Source of the DNA: Phlegmacium glaucopus
Lineage: Eukaryota; Basidiomycota; Agaricomycetes; Agaricales; Cortinariaceae
Length of the DNA: 64,000 nt
NCBI GenBank assembly: GCA_015039465.1
Contig: MU130497.1
Location: 1,266,528-1,330,527 of the forward strand
Direction: 5' to 3'
A program made the translations under genes and the position numbers. Under the pieces are notes generated by a model, which saw only the letters and a list, made by a program, of their open reading frames with translations, ran no database searches and was not told where the DNA came from. Below, one piece after another: positions 24,848 through 35,290 of this stretch (the first letter of the stretch is position 1; the number at the start of each line of letters is the position of its first letter).

Positions 24848-25033
24848 CAAAAATACACTCCTTAAAATTAGAAATGATGGTGTTGCCTACGTTAGGAAAC
24901 AACAAACGATGCCACCTGATTGCCAGAGTGATAAGGGATTCACTGCTAATTCAAACTCAGTCTCACCAGGCCCTCTATTGAGGAAACCCTCTGGGTTCTT
25001 GTTTCCTCTTTAGGAAGGGACAGTCACGAGGCT
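24848..25033 (+). repeat. Terminal repeat of RecQ/DUF6589 element, copy 2
   Basis: With 24301-24311 it restores, across the MITE, a sequence about 90% identical to 1101-1289. It lies outside the 5' end of the DUF6589 gene and faces outward. The end near gtcacgaggct abuts a different dispersed repeat. Confidence 0.6.
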
Positions 25034-25381
25034 ACACTTTAACATGGTTTGAGGCCAGGTAATTAAAATTTTGAACTTGTAGAATGGAAGCCATATACAA
25101 GTAGATTTTATCTTTGAAAATCTAATCCTAAATCCCATCTGTTGTGAATAAAATAGCCCATGGAAATATACATCTAAACATTCTCTACATTTTACAATTA
25201 TATTTGTCCAAAATGGTGAAGGAATGAGTAATCTATGGGCCCACCATGGTAGATCAATAATCAATGTGCAGGGAGTAATAGCATGCTTCATATTGAATGT
25301 CTTCCTCATATGTTATTTATCTGAGTTCCAAAACAGCTACTTCAAAAATTTCAAAACAAACAAATGACAACAACTGATTGC
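25034..25381 (+). repeat. Dispersed repeat related to 34930-35290
   Basis: Shared landmarks with 34930-35290 are acactttaacatgg, taatcctaaatcccatctg and cccaccatggta. The repeat is the host of the gypsy insertion, and the last five bases (attgc) are the left target duplication. 34420-34460 is a related piece (atgacaacaac...attgctgg). Confidence 0.6.
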
Positions 25382-25762
25382 TGTTACGATTGTATACACG
25401 ATATGTACGCACCTTTTTCATTTCCTTTTCCATTATCACACATGCGCACTCCATGCAATGTTCATTGTTTCATTTACATGCTGTTACGGTTTACTTTTCA
25501 TACATGTGTCGAACACATGTTGTACATACCTTTACCGCATGCCTTTCATTTCCTACTTTTGTATATAAACCTACATATCTTATATATTGTTCGATACCTA
25601 GTCTTTAATAGACAATCTTCCTACTCTTATTCTCTCTCAAAGACGACCGCTGCTCTAGACCTTTACAAGTCTACGAAGCACAAGTCCTCAGACTGAACCC
25701 AAACTCCAACATAGCGACGACTGTTAACAATCAGTGTATCTGAATCGTTCGAAGTCGTAACA
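25382..25762 (+). repeat. 5' LTR of the Ty3/gypsy element
   Basis: 381 bp beginning TGTTACGATTG and ending AAGTCGTAACA, so the ends form an inverted TGTTACGA/TCGTAACA pair. The left flank is attgc (25377-25381). The first 151 bp match 32716-32866 forward. The remaining 230 bp match 34109-33880 read backwards without complementing. Confidence 0.95.
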
Positions 25763-26804
25763 AAAGACTAGGTGTCTACATGAACTCGCATACTTTCTAT
25801 AGTTGCGATTACCTGAAACAAAACAAAACAAAACCGAATGTCGAAACTTGGTGAAAGACCCGATCGACACCTAAACCTCTGAGCAACAGCATCAAGTTCA
25901 AGAAACAAAAGAGGGACTTTCAGATATTCTCAGTCCTCTGAATCAACAAATGATACTGAAGGAGATTTTTCTACTCCTCCCAAACCCACAGTCGAACCAA
26001 CAGAAGAAGCGCTAGAACAAGCTCTTGCTGCACTCAGCGCATCTAGAAACCCATTGGACTTTTCACGAGAAGAATCTAACCCATTCCAATTGTTCTTTGA
26101 TCCTACTGAAACCCGAACTGAACCCGATCTGTGGTCTTTACCACTACCCAAAACAAGAACCCTGACCACGACATCCAACAGAATGGATGAAGAAAACCAG
26201 AACTGCCCGATTGCTTGTTCCAAAGCAAAAGAAATTAAACTGAACATGCCGAAACCCTTTACCGGCAAACGAGACAAATTGAGGAAGTTCCTCCTCGATG
26301 TAAAACTCTACCTGACGATCAACGACAAGATCTACGATGACAACTTAAAAAAAGATTGCCTTTCTTTACTCACTGATGACGAAGCAGCTTCTTGGAAAGA
26401 AGAATATGTTGCGAATATCTTTGACAACACGGTCACTGGAACTAAGCCAAACTTTGGCACTATTCTCAACTTCTTCAAACTCCTTGAAGAATCCTTTGCA
26501 CAATACGACACGAAGGGCGATGCCCTAAATGACTTGAAATATCTCCGACAGGAGAAAACCTCGATCGACGAGCACATCGCTCAATTCAAGATCTTGGTGC
26601 AGAAGAGTGGTCTCAAAGACGAGATTGCTATAACCAAACGATTTGAAGACTCGATCATTCCTTCATTACGACAAAGAATCCTGACGTTGGAAAAACCCCC
26701 CTCGACAATCGCTGGATGGTACGAATGGGCTTCACGCCTAGACCATCAATGGAAGAGGATGATGAACTCCTTTTCCCGAGGAAACACAAACCAGAACAAA
26801 ACTG

Positions 26805-27782
26805 AGGTCTTTACACTCCCCCACATTGCTGTACTTTACAGTCCCCCACATACTCCGCTGGACTCCACCGGACTCCACCAGACTCATTTGTGACTCATTT
26901 GTGACTCCCTGTCACATACTGGACTCCACTCTGTTAAGGTTCTGTTAAGGTTCTGTTAGGGTTCTGTTAGGGTTCTGTTAGGGTTGTTAAGGTTCTGTTA
27001 GGGTTTTGTTAAGGTTAGAAAGGTATCATGTGTCCAATTTTATTAGATTCCACCAGAGTCCACCAGACTAGTCCAATGGAGTCTGCTGGACTTAGTCTGG
27101 TAAGAGTCCACCAGAGTCCATGGACTCTGGTGGACTCAAAATTGAAATTTGTCCCATGTAACATTCACACAGTTTAGGACTTGAGTCTGCCAAAGTCCGC
27201 TGGAGTCCACCAGAATTTAGTGCCAGAGTCCAGTGGATTCCGCCGGAGTATGTGGGGGAGTGTACAGTCCTCCCACATTGTCCGGCCGGAATTCTGCCGG
27301 ACTGACCAGAGTCTGGCGGAAGTCCGGCGGACTCCAGAAAAGTCCGGTCAGAGTCTGGTGAGAGTCCGGTGGAAGTCCGGCGGAAGTCCGGTGGAAGTAC
27401 AAAATATGCCTGTATCCCCTCCTAACCCTCCTAACTTAAGAACGCGCTACCACACGGACAGAAAATATCCCCATCCCTAAATATTAATCCTAAGCCCTAA
27501 GCCTAAGCCCTAAATCTAAATATAACCCTAAGCCTAACCTCTAAATCTAAATATAACCCTAAATTCCATCAAAAGTCCAGCGGATGTCTGGTGGAAGTCT
27601 GCCAGACTGTGACCAGACATACAGTCCAGGCATTTTTCTACTTTCACCGGACTCTGACTGGACTCTGACCGGACTCTCACCGGACTCTCACCGGAATTTT
27701 ACCAGAATTTTACTGGAGTCCGCTGGACTTTTGGCAGTCTGGCAGACTCCGGCTGGACAACGTGGGGGACTGTAAAGTACAC
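26805..27782. mobile_element. MITE in gypsy gag, itself carrying a second MITE
   Basis: The ends are aggtctttacactccccc and gtgggggactgtaaagtacac. The perfect 8-bp duplication caaaactg lies at 26797-26804 and 27783-27790. Without the inner insertion (26829-27272 plus its 8-bp duplication) it is about 526 bp, close to the 536-bp relative at 24312-24847, which it matches in opposite orientation, including tccggcgga arrays and the taaatctaaatataaccct block. Confidence 0.92.
26829..27272. mobile_element. Inner MITE nested in the gag MITE
   Basis: The left end is ctgtactttacagtccccc and the right end gtgggggagtgtacagtcctc. The 8-bp duplication ccacattg is perfect (26821-26828 and 27273-27280) and consists of outer-MITE sequence. 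The interior has gactccaccagag units and a gttaaggttctgttagg array like the MITE at 15552. It transposed after the outer MITE. Confidence 0.9.
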
Positions 27783-28151
27783 CAAAACTGGTACATCAAA
27801 TAAAAACCAGAACCCACAAGGAAGACGATGGAACTTCCAGAAGAAAGACCCGAATGCGATGGATGTGGACGCAATGTCCATAGATGAACAAAATGATGTG
27901 ATGCAAAAGGGGCTCTGTTTCAAGTGCAAACAGCCCAGACACCTTTCCCGAGACTGCACAAAGACAGTCTCTAACCAGAACAATATGAAAAGCTGGCAGA
28001 AGAAACCAGAAGTCCCCGAAATCAAGAAGATGAAGGGAAAAGAATTACACTCCCACATCCAAGCCTTGATGGCAAAGATGGATGAAGATGACAAAGAAGA
28101 GTTCTTCAAACAGGCGGATGACCAGGGTTTTTAATACGGAGAACTTCCTCG

Positions 28152-31100
28152 ATGCAAGTCTCTCCCAGTCTGGATATTTACTCTGTCTGTAGCACTACGA
28201 TAATGAACAATTCAATTTCCATTCCAATCATTATCGTAGGACAGACATCAAGTAAGGAAGACATTGAAACCCAAGGACTCATAGACACTGGAGCTGGAGG
28301 AAAGTTTATCGACCAGAATTACGCAAGAAAATCTGGATTCAAGATCGAAAAACTTGATGAACCACTGAAGGTCTTTAACATAGATGGAACACCAAACAAA
28401 TGCGGAACTATCAAGACATTTGTTGATCTTGATCTTATTGTAAACGGACAACGGAAAACAGAACGACTCTTGGTCACAGGCCTTGGAAAACAGAGGATCA
28501 TCCTTGGTTTTCCTTGGTTACAAGAAACCAACCCAGGGATTAACTGGAAGACTGGAGTATTCTCCTGGAGAAATGAAAACACGGACACTGGCAAACAGCG
28601 CTTCTTTAAGTGAAACATGAAAAAGGACACCTCGAAACAAGAATTCCTGAAATCTTCAGTTCAAGATGAAGATGACAAAGAAGAATATTTGAATTCTACA
28701 CTGAACCCCCTTGATGACGACGAACTATCAGTACTCATCGCTTTTATAACTGGTGAATCAGACAATGACTTATGGATCAACACAAAAACATCTGCATCGC
28801 AAACACTTGCACAGAAATATGATAAAAAGGAAGATATTCCGGTTGAAAAACTGGTTCCAAAAGAATATCACGAGTTCCTTGATGTATTCAACAAAAAGAA
28901 AGCAGACAGATTTCCTGACAAACGGCCCTGGGATCACAAAATCAAGATGAAACCTGGATTTGAACCAAAATCCTTCAAGAACTACAATCTCACCCCGGAA
29001 GAACAAAAAGAACTGGACAAATTCCTCAGAGAAAACCTCGAACGACGTTATATTCAAAAATCAAAATCACCAATGGCATCTCCTTTCTTCTTCGTCTCTA
29101 AAAAAGATGGGAAGTTACGACCTTGCCAAGATTACCGATATTTAAACAAACACACAGTCAAAAATGCTTACCCTCTACCTTTGATCTCCAAAATTATGGA
29201 CAAACTAAAAGGCGCAACTTGTTTTACCAAGTTTGATGTCCTTAGAGGTTACAACAACGTCCGGATCAAGAAAGGTGACAAGTGGAAAGCAGCATTCAAA
29301 ACGAACAGAGGACTTTTCAAACCGACAGTTATGTTCTTTAGCATGTGCAACTCCCTGGCTACATTCCAGGCAATGATGGATTCAATTTTTGAAGATCTCA
29401 TCGAAGGTGATTATGTCATTGTCTACATGGACGACATCTTGATTTTTGCGACATGTGAAAAAGATCTCAAAGAAATCACAAAGAAGGTCCTACAGCGATT
29501 ATGAGAAAATGACTTATACTTGAAACCGAAGAAATGCGAATTCAACAAGAAGAAAATCAAATATCTCGGAATGATCATTGAAGAAGGCAAAGTCTCTATG
29601 GATTCCACAAAACTCAAAGGAATTAGAGATTGGCCTACACCTACTACCGTCAAAGAAGTACGATCATTCCTTGGATTTGGAAATTTCTACCGCAGATTCA
29701 TTAAGAAATTCTCGGAACTCGCTGGACCTCTCAACAATCTTTTAAAGAAAGACAAAACATTTGAATGGACACAGGAATGCCAAGACATGTTCGAAACCCT
29801 GAAGAAATGATTCACTGAAGAACCCGTCCTGATGATGCCAGATCATACGAAACCTTTCCAGATTGAATGTGACGCATCAAAATACACATCAGGTGCAGTC
29901 CTCACACAATTGGACTCAAATGGAGACAGACATCCGGTCTCTTTTATTTCGAAAACATTCTCTCCAACAGAACGAAACTACAAAATTTATGACAGAGAAT
30001 TACTTGCAATTGTTTAAGGACTCCAAGAATGGCGACACTACATTCAAGGATCCTCTCATACAATGATTATATTGTCAGATCACAAGAACTTGACATATTA
30101 TTGGGAAGCAAAGAAACTGAACCAAAGACAAGCAAGATGGTCTTTATTCCTCTCTGAATTCGACGTGAAATTGGTACATTTGGCCGGCAACAAAATGATT
30201 CAATCAGACACCCTCTCCCGACGACCCGACTATTGTCCTAAAGAAGACAATGACAATGAAGATATCATATTACTCCCTGATAGTCTTTTCCTCAATCTAA
30301 TCGACACCAACTTACAAGAGTGAATTGCTTCCGCCAATGATTTAGATCTCAACGTTGCTGAAGCAATAAAACTGTTACTTGACACTGGGTCTTCTACTAT
30401 ACAGAAGGATCTCAATGACTGGACGACCGAAGAATTTGAAGGAAAACAAGTTCTCTTTTACAAGGGAAAGAACTATATTCCTAAAGATTTTGAACTACGA
30501 CGGGACATAGTCAAGATGTTCCACAATCCTGAAATGGCCAGACACCCTGGAGAACTTGAGACTTATAATGCAGTACAACAGCATTACTGGTGGCCTGGAC
30601 TCCGAACATTTGTTAAGAATTATGTCCAAGGATGTGGAACTTGTCAACAATTTAAAATTGACAGAAATCCCTCGAAACCGGCCTTTATGCCTGTAGAAGG
30701 AGCGAAATCAACACGCCCATTTGCCAATTGCTCTATGGATTTCATCACTGACTTACCACCTGCCGAAGGATACAACTCTATCTTGTCTGTGGTCGACCAA
30801 GGTCTTACAAAGGGGGTAATTCTCCTACCTTGCAACAAAATGATTACCGCCGAAGAAACTGCCCAACTTTTACTTGAAAATCTTTACAAAAGATTTGGTT
30901 TACCTGACCAATTATTATCCAACCAAGGACCTCAATTTGCTTCTCAATCATTTAGAGAGCTTTTGAAACTACTCAGAATCACATCCTCCCTCTCGACAGC
31001 TTATCATCCTCAAACTGATGGAGCTACTGAACAAACGAACCAAGAAATCGAAGCTTACTTATCAATTTACTGCGCATCACATCCAGAAGAATGGCCAATT

Positions 31101-31769
31101 GCCTTGAATACTTTGGAATTCACCCACAACAACCGAAGACATGCTGACCAATTACACACTCCATTCAAACTCATGTTTGGAGAATCCCCAATTGCGATTC
31201 CCTTATCTTTTGAAAACACGAAATATCCATCAATCAAAGACAAAATGAAGACACTGATCAAGAACCAAGAAGAAGCTCTTGCAGCACATGAACTTGCATG
31301 CACACGCATTGCAGAACGCAGACGATTGAATTTCATCCCGTTCAAGAAGGGACAGAAAGTTTGGTTAGACTCACGCAACCTCAAAACGTTGTACCACAAG
31401 AAAATGGCCCCAAAATGCGAAGGACCTTTCAAAATCACAGAAGTCTTAGGACTGATCACTTATGAATTACAACTCCCCTCCTCATGGAAGATACACAATG
31501 TCTTCCATGCATCTTTACTCCGACCGTACAAAGAAAACGACATCTACAGAGAAAACTATACTTGACCCTCTCCTGAACTTCTAGAAGGCAAAGAAAAAGA
31601 AGTCTACGAAATCGAAATGATACTCAAACACAGACGACGAGGACGAAACATCCAATACTACATCAAGTGGAAAGGATATCCAATCTCCAAAGCATCGTGG
31701 GAAAACAAAGAAGCCTTCTCTGACGACGGAGATTTGCTGTTAAACTATAAACAACAACATCAACTCTAG
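28152..31769 (+). pseudogene. Pol polyprotein: protease, RT, RNase H, integrase, chromodomain
   Basis: A single frame with six internal stops: 28611, 29502, 29808, 30015, 30321 and 31563. All but 30015 (TAA) are TGA. The protease has the catalytic DTGA (GLIDTGAGGKFID, about 28278-28317). The reverse transcriptase has [21 protein letters not shown] and the YMDDIL catalytic loop (29425-29442). RNase H starts near IECDASKYTSGAVL (29863). The integrase has a GCGTCQQ zinc-binding end, then SMDFITDLP (first Asp), then LLSNQGPQFA, where family members carry Asp at the Asn position, and the Glu region ATEQTNQEIE. A chromodomain (YYIKWKGYPISKASWENKEAF, near 31660-31715) ends the protein at TAG 31767. 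It would copy and integrate the element, but this copy cannot. Confidence 0.93.
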
Positions 31770-31789
31770 AAGATCACTAGAAGCACAAC

Positions 31790-32715
31790 ATGCAGTACAC
31801 ATCTTACGCACATGAAATGCTCGATTGGGAGTTTTTAAAGTTCATTGACAAAGTGGCTATTGCAACTGACAAGTTGATGAATATAAGAGAGAAGCTTGAA
31901 GAGGAAAAGGATAAGAACTTCATCCTTCCCCAATTTGATTTCAAAACTTACAACCCTCGACTCGACAATTCCCCCTTTCTTTAACCATGCCTCGAGAAAA
32001 TTGACTCCGTCAACCCTGGGCACCTATTCCTCATCATCCACACGCTCACCAACTTTCCTCCTCTCCCCCTTCTTCTGCTGAAAATGACATCTTTTCTAAT
32101 GTTGAATATTTCGACTCACACGAACTCGACTGTATACTTAAAAACGAAAACAACCTCAAATCAATCAAAGACCTCCTTTGGAACCATAGCGACTTGAACT
32201 GTCAATTTCGCCATTACTTTGAAACCAAACAGACAATATGACGACTAGAGAAAGAAGTCAAACGACAACAAATAATGTCAAACCTTCTCTTCGACCATAT
32301 GAGAGAAGGCGGTCTTGTCTTGAAACTCACCCCATTGATCAGACACCATCGAAAGCATCAATGGTCTCCAGTCACTTTCAAGAACACCCCTCAGATGACA
32401 AATATACCAGTCTCTGATACTCCTTCTCCAACTCCATTGTCTGCAAAATCCATTCCTATTATTCCTTTCAACACGATAGTCCTTCCCGTCACTCCCCATG
32501 TTTCCATTTCTGAAATCCCGACTCGATATGCTATTGCTTCAGAAGGCAACAGCTCCAAAGACAGTCCAATCTACATTCCCAACGATGAAGAATATCAACG
32601 ACTTCAGACTCTCGACTCCATGCAAACAATTCGGAACCATTGCATCCTCTGCAATAAAGGCGGTCACATCCAGTCGTTGAAACCAGGAGTTTTCAACAAT
32701 CTAGCGGAGGGGTAA
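31790..32715 (+). pseudogene. Third ORF of the gypsy element, function unknown
   Basis: Between the chromodomain stop and the 3' LTR there are about 925 bp with open frames. 31790-31984 begins MQYTSYAHEMLDWEFLKFID and is charged and helical. From about 32069 another frame continues (SNVEYFDSHELD), with a TGA near 32240, into 32275-32715. That part is proline/threonine-rich and ends with a knuckle-like HCILCNKGGHIQS. It may be an extra Gag-like or accessory protein. No envelope-type signal or transmembrane pattern is seen. The purine run before the LTR overlaps its last codons. Confidence 0.5.
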
Positions 32716-32866
32716 TGTTATGATTGTATACACAATATGTACGCACCTTTTTCATTTCCTTTTCCATTATTACACATGCGCACTCCATGCAATGTTCATT
32801 GTTTCATTTACATGCTGTTACGGTTTACTTTTCATACATGTGTCGAACACATGTTGTACATACCTT
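32716..32866 (+). repeat. 3' LTR of the gypsy element, forward part only
   Basis: 151 bp, starting TGTTATGATTG, nearly identical to 25382-25532. Identity stops abruptly after tacctt at 32866. Confidence 0.95.
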
Positions 32867-34109
32867 AAAATGACTCTTATACTAAGACCACTATTATAAA
32901 CATATAATTTAAATGTAACAAATTGTCCTTGTATCACTTTGACGTTTGTCCCTTTTCCCTATGTATATATATAGTATGGTTTATTATGACCGAGTCATGG
33001 TCAACTTCTCCATATTTAGAACTTGGATCAACTTGAGTATAAAAAAATTTTTGTAATAAATCGAAAATGGTCAGTAAAAAATTGGGGTTAAAGTTGTCTA
33101 AAACTTAGTGTCATTGAGGTTATAAGAATTGGAAGATAGGACGTCACGAGAGAGTTGAAACTTCTTAGTTTCCGTCGTCAAGTCCTAAAACGTCTATACA
33201 TTCAATAATATTAGGGACGTGTTTGTATAGAGTTTGTATAAAGTGATCTTTCAACAAATCATTCTAGGATACGAAAAGTGTTTGTCTAAAGGTTGGGAGT
33301 AAGTGAGTACCCAAACACTACCTATAACCGGAGGTAGAGTAATAAATGTTGGTATAATTTGACCTGGTGTAAGAGGTTCTTGTTGTTCTTAATCCTCGTG
33401 TATGTTTGTAACAACTTAAGGTCGGGTCATTTTGAAATTGGAAGTACACCTATGTAGGATCACGTGTAGGTTACCCTCAACCTCAAAGATTGGTCACAGA
33501 GTCGACTTTAGTGGAGTTTTGATACTTTGGTTGAAGGTTAGTTGAGTTGAGTCTTTAATGGAATTTTAGATGTCATACGTTAAAAACTTTTGTGAAATAA
33601 AGGGAGCTCTATACCTGGAAGTTGATCCCCATTACGTGTTCCCCGTACCTACCGAAAGTGGTTACAATTTTTTCTACTCTTAAATTACCTATGTCGGATC
33701 TCTGAAATGTAGTCACTAAGACAAAAAAAAAAACACCATAATGTAAGTTTAAGAATAGTACTTTTGTTACTGGTTGTTGACTAAGGACCGTTTTACAACA
33801 ACAGAAAACAAACATAGGTGTTACTTTTTCACAAATCTTTCGTCTGTATTTGTTCTAACTTGTTGAAGAAAGACCGTTAACAATGTTGAAACTTGTTAAG
33901 TCTATGTGACTAGCAATTGTCAACAGCGATACAACCTCAAGTCCAAGTCAGACTCCTGAACGCGAAGCATCTGAACATTTCCAGATCTCGTCGCCAGCAG
34001 AAACTCTCTCTTATTCTCATCCTTCTAACAGATAATTTCTGATCCATAGCTTGTTATATATTCTATACATCCAAATATATGTTTTCATCCTTTACTTTCC
34101 GTACGCCAT
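32867..34109. other. Mirror-image (reversed, not complemented) DNA block
   Basis: Read from 34109 down to 32867 without complementing, this block starts taccgcatgcctttc and continues the interrupted LTR. 34109-33880 backwards equals 25533-25762 with about 8 transitions in 230 bp. Next comes attgc (33879-33875), the expected right target duplication, then flanking repeat sequence resembling 34420-34460. Undoing the reversal at exactly these two points restores a 381-bp LTR and joins the far end to the poly-A run at 34110. CpG is frequent and GpC nearly absent inside, the opposite of the surroundings. Any open frame here, on either strand, is meaningless. Confidence 0.95.
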
Positions 34110-34587
34110 AAAAAAAAAAAAAAAAAAAAAAAAAATTATTATTACTATTATAATTTTTATATATATAATTTTATTGAGAAAATATTCTTATGTGTATCAA
34201 CCTCTTTACATTATTGTGGCCAGAGCGCCTCCATAGGACCCAAGGAAGAAACACCTTTGAACTCAGAAACCTGTCATTTAGCTTCCAAAACAAACAACAG
34301 TGACTGGTCTTCAATTTTATGAGGTTTCATAGGGATGTTTTTGGGTAAATGGATAAGCACAAGTAATGGGTAGTAAATTAATAAGTGAACATTATAAATT
34401 ATCTCAAGAACCTTTTCAAAACAAATATATGACAACAACACATTGCTGGAAATGAGTTATTGATCATTGTTTGCTTCCTGGCTCCCATCATGATAGTTAG
34501 TCAAAAATAAGCAAACTGGAAAAAGCCAATAACCTAAGTATGAACAGACTCTGAGTCACATCACCTGATACATGATTACTACTAATG
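34110..34587. other. Poly-A tract and repeat sequence
   Basis: An uninterrupted A run of about 24 begins at 34110, followed by an A/T-rich region. 34420-34460 matches the sequence around the gypsy insertion site (atgacaacaac then attgctgg). No gene. Confidence 0.5.
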
Positions 34588-34950
34588 GGGTTGCACAATC
34601 CTCAGTGTATGTGACAGCCAATTTCTTGAGACATTGCATTTGTGCTCTCCACACCTCTGAGATACCAAAAAAAATGTGCTGCATTTAAGAATAAGAAGTA
34701 ATTATACATGCCTAAAATATTCCTCACAGGAAAAACATTATATTTAACCCAAAAATGTGAAATGAATCTCAATTTCCTGCCAAATATGAGGCTCCAAAGA
34801 GATTGGACATTATCCCTTCAACCACAACACCCATGAGCATGATTTGCAGGAGGATTTCACTTAGAATCTAAACTCCAATTGATCTACAAGTCCAAAATTT
34901 TAATTAGTGCCCCCTCTGTCAATATAGATCCTCAAAATGTGCACTTTAAC
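34588..34950 (-). repeat. Inverted copy of the dispersed repeat at 1290-1706
   Basis: It starts ggggttgcacaatcctcag, the inverse of the end at 1706, and follows the reverse complement of 1290-1706 with scattered changes to about tcctcaaaatgtgcac. Confidence 0.6.
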
Positions 34951-35290
34951 ATGGTTAAGGGCCAGTAATTAAAATTTTGAACTTGTAGAATTGAAGCAAT
35001 ATACAAATAGATGATTTTACCTCTGCAAATATAATCCTAAATCCCATCTGTTGTGAAGATAATAGCCCAAGAAGGCACAGGTGGAAGTAGGAGATGCACT
35101 GGTGATTGCCATGGGTAAACTATAAAAATTTCCAGGTTTGGACCCATGGACATGTATGTCTAAACATTCTACATTTTGCAATTTTATTTGTCCAAAGTGA
35201 TGAAGAGATGAATAATCTATTGGCCCACCATGGTAGTTCAATAATTGATGTGGAGGGAATTGAGTTGCCTAATTTGGACATATTTTAAAT
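34951..35290 (+). repeat. Dispersed repeat, second copy of 25034-25340
   Basis: Parallel to 25040-25310 with an internal insertion of about 60 bp at 35060-35140. It is the type of sequence into which the gypsy element inserted. Confidence 0.55.

Larger units (their letters stand above)
25838..28134 (+). pseudogene. Gag polyprotein of the gypsy element, split by MITEs
   Basis: The frame from ATG 25838 (MSKLGERPDRHLNL) has a TGA at 25880-25882 and then continues in phase to 26804. It shows the retrotransposon Gag capsid region (KEIKLNMPKPFTGKRDKLRK; SFAQYDTKGDALNDLKYL). MITE insertion 26805-27782 interrupts it after NQNKT. It resumes at 27791 with a basic stretch and a CCHC knuckle CFKCKQPRHLSRDC (about 27919-27960), ending at TAA 28132-28134. 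It would form the virus-like particle core and bind the RNA. Protease follows in another frame, as expected for a Gag/Pol boundary or for decay. Confidence 0.9.
25382..32866 (+). mobile_element. Ty3/gypsy chromodomain retrotransposon, decayed
   Basis: The order is 5' LTR, Gag with CCHC knuckle, protease, reverse transcriptase, RNase H, integrase, chromodomain, a third ORF, a purine tract (gcggaggggtaa) and the 3' LTR. This is the chromovirus order. The forward sequence stops inside the 3' LTR at 32866. The rest of that LTR and the right ATTGC duplication exist only as mirror-image sequence at 33875-34109. Gag is split by nested MITEs, and pol carries several stops and a changed integrase aspartate, so the copy is dead. 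The LTRs differ by transitions only where I compared them. Confidence 0.95.

Noticed and set aside
33609..33815. Minus-strand open frame of 68 codons
   Set aside because: It lies entirely inside the mirror-reversed block, where neither strand as printed is meaningful.
32867..34109. Ordinary inversion of the LTR end
   Set aside because: The block matches the LTR only when read backwards without complementing. As a reverse complement it does not match.
34051..34236. Plus-strand open frame rich in Lys/Ile
   Set aside because: It crosses the mirror boundary at 34109/34110 and the poly-A run, so it is an artefact.
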